From positions 19,652,834 to 19,716,833 of the forward strand of contig NC_072449.1 in assembly GCF_027596085.1 (NCBI RefSeq): a DNA stretch of 64,000 bases, in the 5' to 3' direction. Under the pieces are notes generated by a model, which worked only from the letters and a program-made list of their open reading frames with translations, was not told where the DNA came from and ran no database searches. Positions 60,001 through 64,000 of this stretch are shown piece after piece (the first letter of the stretch is position 1; each line of letters opens with the position of its first letter). The DNA comes from Anoplopoma fimbria (taxonomy: Eukaryota > Chordata > Actinopteri > Perciformes > Anoplopomatidae). A program made the position numbers and the translations under genes.

Positions 60001-61617
60001 TATTATAATGTGTTGCAGATCGTAGATACTGTACATGTATAAAGTTATTATTATGATGCAATCAATTTTGGACAGCTTCAAAACTGGTCACTTGCTGTCT
60101 CTCATAACGGAGAGGTTAATCACATTAACTGAAAACAGTGTTTTTGTTTCTTACCTGTAGTTTCACACCTGTGGAGATAAAGCACATGAATTGGCTTGGG
60201 CATAGCATGGTTTATTACAGAAAATGTCAACCAGTGACTCATCCTGCGTGTTCAGGCATTTGCTGTAATTCCTCTCCTCTGCCTAACCAAGATGGAGAGC
60301 ACATCGTCCATGTCATGAGAATAAACAGCAATAATTTCCTCTCAAATGAATTCCGATTTTTTTGTGTTAATTAGAAAGCAGTATATTCAAGTGGGATCTA
60401 CAATCATCAACATGACTGTGTAATAATTCAAAGTTCCAAGGTTCAGACGCACCTGACTCTTCCACACAGCAGCTGGAGTTGTTAGGTTGTACCTTTAGAC
60501 TTTCCTCCATCGAACAACAGCACTCAGTGTTTGCGTCAAACTGGTTATGTCCACAGCACTGGTGGTCTCTGGATTCTTTCAACAGGATCACCTTGTTATC
60601 CCCTGGACCACAACACAACTGTGTGTCTTTATTAAACGCCTCTGTAAAAAAGATATGCCACAACACAGCTGACATAAGTCTGAGTTTTTCACCAAGATAC
60701 TGTGCTTCGATTCAGCTTTACTCACGTTTACCACAGCATAGTTCATTGGATGTGTTGTAGGGGGTCGTTCCACAGAGATCTGTAAAGACAAAGATCAAGT
60801 CAACATACAGGCACCGCACACATTAATTGACAGGAAGTTTCTTGGTACTTATGCAGTGATAACAATCGTCTTTCTTAGATTTCTATGAAAATGGGAGATG
60901 TTTGAAGGCCCCTTTACACAGTGCTATTTTCATATCTCAGATGAAGATTGATAATCATGAGAGAAATGTGGTAAAATCTTTGGTTGTCAATGGTATAATA
61001 CCATATTGGCATGCATGCAGTATTGTATCTATTCTAATCACTATTTCTGAAATTAAGATAGAAACAAAATATTGTCTTGGGATGTAATCACACCAGAGCT
61101 TGTTTCCTTTAGCATTTTCTGAATATAACAGCGGTGCAAGTTTATCCACGTCTCTCTACTTGCAAATTACTTTTGATATTTACATCATATTTTGAATAAT
61201 AAACACGAACCTGAGAGAACAATACGAAACTGATTTCAATGATTTGTATGAAACTTCATTAGGCAGATAAGGGACCATGTTCAGACGCACCTGACTCTTC
61301 CACACAGCAGCTGGAGTTGTTAGGTTGTACCTTTAGACTTTCCTCCATCGAACAACAGCACTCAGTGTTTGCGTCAAACTGGTTATGTCCACAGCACTGG
61401 TGGTCTCTGGATTCTTTCAACAGGATCACCTTGTTATCCCCTGGACCACAACACAACTGTGTGTCTTTATTAATCGCCTCTGTAAAAAAGATATGCCACA
61501 ACACAGCTGACATAAGTCTGAGTTTTTCACCAAGATACTGTGCTTCGATTCAGCTTTACTCACGTTTACCACAGCATAGTTCATTGGATGTGTTGTAGGG
61601 GGTCGTTCCACAGAGAT
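53787..61617 (-). CDS. Galaxin-like cysteine-rich protein, 3' part of gene (13 exons, 5' end outside window)
   Basis: Galaxins are secreted or surface proteins built from repeats with paired cysteines, of the form CCGxxxYNxxxxxCC; they were first known from coral skeleton matrix and have vertebrate relatives of unclear function. Joining 13 minus-strand exons gives 451 residues ending at TAA (53789-53787), with all phases agreeing. Visible repeats include LCGTTPYNTSNELCCG, QAFNKDTQLCCG, HCCGVKAYNIKDPRMKCCAG and RCCGHLYYNTSLWSCCAG. The last ~90 residues lack dicysteines and look like a separate globular domain, perhaps netrin-module-like (weak). The first two exons are present twice in tandem. 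A Gypsy element lies upstream, so more 5' exons, including the signal peptide, should be past the right edge. Expression and exact exon use are untested. Confidence 0.8.
54157..54210 (-). CDS. Galaxin-like gene exon, 54 bp
   Basis: It lies between a TTTTTCAG acceptor and a GTAAGA donor and encodes ILQSVNNLNEADLCDE. Phase 1 in and phase 1 out match both neighbours. Confidence 0.72.
54349..54484 (-). CDS. Galaxin-like gene exon, 136 bp (dicysteine repeats)
   Basis: It encodes NVCCLSEDKEVLY, then RCCGHLYYNTSLWSCCAG, between an AACAG acceptor and a GTCAGC donor. Confidence 0.82.
55132..55279 (-). CDS. Galaxin-like gene exon, 148 bp (dicysteine repeats)
   Basis: It encodes ENSHCCGVKAYNIKDPRMKCC, then HCCGSVLQTAP, between a CACCCAG acceptor and a GTAAGT donor. 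Its first base completes an Arg codon begun in the 56.9 kb exon. Confidence 0.85.
55424..55982. repeat. Intronic segmental repeats A (x2) and B (second copy at 57.4 kb)
   Basis: Block A, 55424-55573, recurs as 55832-55982 with a few substitutions and a 1-bp indel. Block B, 55573-55811, recurs as 57421-57659, both 239 bp. B includes the last ~49 bp of the 57.6 kb exon, coding ICCDACVSEWKPW, so an exon fragment with an intact donor-like end sits in this downstream intron without an acceptor in register. Confidence 0.9.
56850..56929 (-). CDS. Galaxin-like gene exon, 80 bp
   Basis: It encodes FHGLPGKHCCRTKDYRPHTE followed by ICCDGH and the first two bases of Arg, between a TTCTCAG acceptor and a GTGATA donor. 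Confidence 0.8.
57321..57342 (+). repeat. Poly-T tract (22 nt)
   Basis: A homopolymer in a galaxin-like gene intron, near the border of repeat block B. Confidence 0.9.
57612..57703 (-). CDS. Galaxin-like gene exon, 92 bp
   Basis: It lies between a TTTGTTTAG acceptor and a weaker GTAATG donor and encodes RHTDDPAVHNPQTHICCDAC then VSEWKPWEDQ. It is the only segment found between 56.9 and 58.7 kb that fits the required phases (1 in, 0 out). Confidence 0.7.
58749..58801 (-). CDS. Galaxin-like gene exon, 53 bp
   Basis: It encodes NEPNTSLERKSQWCCAP, with split codons at both ends, between a TTCACAG acceptor and a GTATGA donor. The dicysteine fits the repeat spacing. Confidence 0.7.
58802..59734. 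other. Galaxin-like gene intron
   Basis: AT-rich intron with no recognisable repeat or nested gene. Confidence 0.6.
59735..59757 (-). CDS. Galaxin-like gene microexon, 23 nt
   Basis: It lies between a TTTTTTCAG acceptor and a consensus GTAAGT donor and encodes KPAPQHN plus two bases. It is called only from splice consensus and phase agreement with both neighbours. Confidence 0.58.
60155..60168 (-). CDS. Galaxin-like gene microexon, 14 nt
   Basis: It lies between a CTCCACAG acceptor and a GTAAGA donor. With the preceding G it encodes GVKLQ and restores phase 0 for the next microexon. No transcript evidence is available. Confidence 0.55.
60453..60641 (-). CDS. Galaxin-like gene exon, 189 bp (copy 1)
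   Basis: It encodes AFNKDTQLCCG, then HQCCGHNQFDANTECCCSME and NNSSCCVEES, between a TTTTACAG acceptor and a GTGCGT donor; phase 1 in, phase 1 out. Confidence 0.85.
60726..60779 (-). CDS. Galaxin-like gene exon, 54 bp (copy 1)
   Basis: It encodes LCGTTPYNTSNELCCGK, the clearest galaxin-type repeat, between a TTTACAG acceptor and a GTGAGT donor; phase 1 in, phase 1 out. Confidence 0.85.
61291..61479 (-). CDS. Galaxin-like gene exon, 189 bp (copy 2)
   Basis: The same as the copy 1 exon except Ile for Phe near its start (QAINKDTQLCCG). Splice sites are intact, so it can be used in frame. Confidence 0.82.
61564..61617 (-). CDS. Galaxin-like gene exon, 54 bp (copy 2); most 5' exon seen
   Basis: Identical to copy 1 by eye. 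The two leading bases require an upstream phase 1 exon, which must lie beyond the Gypsy insertion. Confidence 0.82.
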
Positions 61618-61765
61618 CTGTAAAGACAAAGATCAAGTCAACATACAGGCACCGCACACATTAATTGACAGGAAGTTTCTTGGTACTTATGCAATGATAA
61701 CAATCGTCTTTCTTAGATTTCTATGAAAATGGGAGATGTTTGAAGGCCCCTTTACACAGTGCTAT

Positions 61766-62090
61766 TGTTGTGGTCACAGCAGTTTGCTGTGTTTTTCCAC
61801 CTCCTGGGTCTGCCACTCCTCCTGTCTGTCTCACTTCACACCTGGACCTGCTCTGCAATCACACTCACCTGCTCCAAGCCACACACACCTGCCTTCAATC
61901 CACTCATCAACTCTGCAGTATTTAAACACCAGTCTCACACACACTCACTGCCAGATCGTACTCCGCATTATGCCAGACCTTCCAGCGTTATTCCCCGGAC
62001 TGATTTCCCGTTGCCGACCCTGCCTGCCTGTCTGGACTTACCTGCCTTGCCTGTGCCCCGGTCAACGACTCAGCCTTCCGTCCCCGTTCC
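61766..62090 (+). mobile_element. LTR-like 5' region of a Ty3/Gypsy element
   Basis: It begins TGTTGTGGTCACAG, a TG start as in LTRs, and is C/T-rich. It has a TATTTAAA box near 61919 and a pyrimidine-rich downstream part. The right boundary is approximate, because sequence coding for protease follows with no gag between. The 3' LTR is outside the window. Confidence 0.6.
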
Positions 62091-62445
62091 TCTCTCTTCA
62101 CGCTCGCTGCTGGATGCCACTCTTCTGTTCCTCGGTCATCCCCTTCCCGTATCGGTCCTTGTGGATTCGGGAGCGGATGAGAACTTCATCGACGCCGTTT
62201 TCGCATCCCAGGTTGGCATCATTTTAGAACAGTTACCCTCTCCCCTAAATGCTAACGCCTTAGATGGCCGCCACCTGGCCCGTATTACTCATCGTACTAA
62301 GCCCCTTGAATTAATTGTTTCTGGTAATCACCATGAAACACTTCAGTTTCATGTCATCCGGTCTCCCCTTTCTCCCCTGGTCCTGGGTCACCCTGGCTCA
62401 AGCGGCACAACCCCCATTTCGATTGGTCTTCTGGCAAGGTGGTGA
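62091..62445 (+). pseudogene. Gypsy retropepsin-like aspartic protease region
   Basis: The catalytic DSGA motif is at 62164-62175, followed by a hydrophobic-rich retropepsin fold segment ending at GHP (near 62390). There the frame changes by one base, and the original frame reads only ~18 more codons to a stop. No gag or nucleocapsid zinc knuckle precedes it. Confidence 0.82.
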
Positions 62446-64000
62446 ATTGGAGCACTTTCTGTCATTCCACCTGCCTTCAGTCTGCCCTGTCTCCAGCAGA
62501 GGGAAGTGTTTCCTCGCCCCATGTACCCCCCGACCTCTTCTTGGTTCCTCCAACCTATCATGACCTAGGAGAGGTGTTTAGCAAGTGTCGTGCGCTCACC
62601 CTGCCTCCTCATCGCCCCTATGACTGCCCCATTGATCTCCTCCCCGGCGCCCCTTTGCCCAGTAGTCGCCTGTATAACGTGTCCCGTCCTGAGAGGGAGG
62701 CCATGGAGAAGTACATCAAGGAGTCTCTCTCGGCCGGCATCATAAGACCCTCCTCTTCCCCTGTTGGTGCAGGTTTCTTTTTTGTCTCCAAGAAGGACAA
62801 GTCTCTTCGTCCATGCATCGACTTCAGGGGACTCAACAACATCACAATCAAGAACAAGTATGCCCTACCCCTCATCAGTTCCGCGTTCGGCCACTGCAGG
62901 GCGCTACAGTCTTCTCGAAGTTGGACCTACGCAATGCCTACCACCTGGTGCGTATCCGTGAAGGGGATGAGTGGAAGACTGCTTTTAACACCCCCCTCGG
63001 CCACTTTGAATACCTTGTCATGCCCTTCGGTCTCACTAATGCCCCTGCCGTGTTCCAGAACCTTGTAAACGACGTCCTCCGGGACTTTCTCAACCGCTCA
63101 GTTTTTGTCTATATAGACGACATACTTATTTTTTCTCGCAACCAGGAGGAGCACTGCCAGCATGTCCGACAAGTTCTTCAGCGGCTGTTGGAGAACAAAC
63201 TATATGTGAAGGCCGAGAAGTGCGAGTTCAGTGTCACCTCTGTATCCTTCCTTGGGTTCATCATAGAGAGCGGACAAGTGAGGACCTGTCCTGAGAAGGT
63301 CAGTGCTGTGACAGACTGGCCCATTCCCAATTCTCGCAAGAAACTGCAGCAGTTTCTTGGGTTTGCAAATTTCTACCGGAGGTTCATCCGTAATTACAGC
63401 AGGGTTGCAGCCCCTCTCACTCGTCTCACCTCTCCTGCCCTCCCATTTGCCTGGACACCTGGGGCGGAGACTGCCTTCTCTGACCTCAAAAGACTTTTCT
63501 CGTCGGCCCCCATTCTCATCCAACCTGACCCCTCCAGGCAATTCATCGTGGAGGTCGATGCGTCTGACACGGGGGTGGGGGCGGTCCTGTCCCAGCGCTC
63601 TGCCTCTGACGAGAAGATTCACCCCTGCGCGTTCTTCTCTCGCCGGCTTGTACCTGCAGAGCGCAACTATGATGTGGGTAACAGAGAGCTGCTGGCTGTG
63701 AAACTGGCGTTGGAGGAATGGCGACATTGGCTTGAGGGGGCAGAACAACCGTTCGTGGTTTGGACCGACCACAAGAACTTGTCCTACATCCAGACAGCGA
63801 AGCGCCTGAATTCCCGCCAGGCCCGTTGGTCCCTGTTTTTTGGGCGCTTTAATTTCACCCTCACCTACCGTCCCGGTTCCCGTAACGTCAAACCTGACGC
63901 CCTCTCTCGTCAGTTCAACACTGAGAACGCACCGGCTCTCCCTGACACTATCCTCTCTCCTTCCTGCGTCAAGATCGCTGCCGTCACCTGGGAGATCGAG
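62391..64000 (+). pseudogene. Gypsy reverse transcriptase and RNase H, frameshifted, runs off the window
   Basis: The frame starting near 62391 carries the protease-RT linker and the N-terminal RT fingers ([11 protein letters not shown] near 62810-62840). A second frame change near 62885 moves coding to another frame, which appears open to the window end. That frame has the catalytic YIDD (63110-63121), thumb, an RNase H start ([15 protein letters not shown] near 63550-63595) and TDHKNLSYI. Integrase and the 3' LTR, if present, lie beyond 64000. Two breaks mean it is not autonomous as it stands. Confidence 0.9.

Larger units (their letters stand above)
60441..60928 (-). repeat. Tandem duplication unit, copy 1 (two galaxin-like exons)
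   Basis: 488 bp matching 61279-61766 at an offset of 838, with two differences seen: AAACGCC versus AATCGCC in the exon, and GCAGTG versus GCAATG in the intron. It holds a 54-bp and a 189-bp exon. A 350-bp unrelated spacer (60929-61278) separates the copies. Confidence 0.95.
61279..61766 (-). repeat. Tandem duplication unit, copy 2
   Basis: Copy 2 of the two-exon unit, nearly identical to 60441-60928. Similarity stops at the first bases of the Gypsy LTR-like sequence (61766). Confidence 0.95.

Noticed and set aside
63200..63772. 190-codon minus-strand open frame
   Set aside because: Antisense shadow of the Gypsy RT/RNase H coding sequence.

Overview
The window reads as a teleost (ray-finned fish) nuclear chromosome. 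It is AT-rich and intron-dominated, has vertebrate-type multi-exon genes with GT-AG splice sites, and carries repeats typical of fish: an L2-like LINE whose 3' tail ends in TGTAA repeats, a tRNA-derived SINE, Ty3/Gypsy elements, and a PIF/Harbinger-like DNA element with a TAA target duplication. No operons, CRISPR arrays, rRNA or tRNA genes were seen.

All three recognisable genes lie on the minus strand. (1) A prostanoid receptor, best matched to prostaglandin E2 receptor EP2 (ptger2-like), has exon 1 at 20072-20917 and exon 2 at 2840-3127, with one ~17 kb intron. The intron holds a partial Harbinger-like copy (~11.37-11.94 kb) and a perfect 16-bp hairpin (12411-12447). (2) A complete calmodulin gene has six coding exons between 35729 and 40597 and rebuilds a 149-residue protein that matches the vertebrate calmodulin sequence. 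Its intron 1 holds a perfect 26-bp inverted repeat. (3) A galaxin-like cysteine-rich gene has at least 13 phase-compatible exons from 61617 down to 53787, and its 5' end lies beyond the right edge.

The spaces between are repeat territory. The 21.6-34 kb interval holds a 5'-truncated, frameshifted L2-like LINE (~24.38-26.24 kb), microsatellites and little else. The 41-53.7 kb interval holds an L2 fragment, a decayed Gypsy gag/RT remnant (46.2-47.0 kb) with a Harbinger-like element nested in it (46999-47950), a 400-bp inverted repeat (49175-49574 / 50769-51168) with a SINE against one arm, and other retroelement tails. From ~61766 to the right edge a Gypsy element (LTR-like start, protease, reverse transcriptase, RNase H) sits inside the galaxin-like gene; it appears to lack gag and is frameshifted at least twice.

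The most interesting locus is the galaxin-like gene. Two consecutive exons (243 bp, an 81-residue dicysteine module) are tandemly duplicated at near-identity, the module is symmetric in phase so it can expand without breaking the frame, two microexons (14 and 23 nt) keep the frame, a partial exon copy lies in a downstream intron, and the Gypsy insertion begins exactly where similarity between the two copies stops. Exon joins were worked out by eye from splice consensus and phase and are not backed by transcript data.
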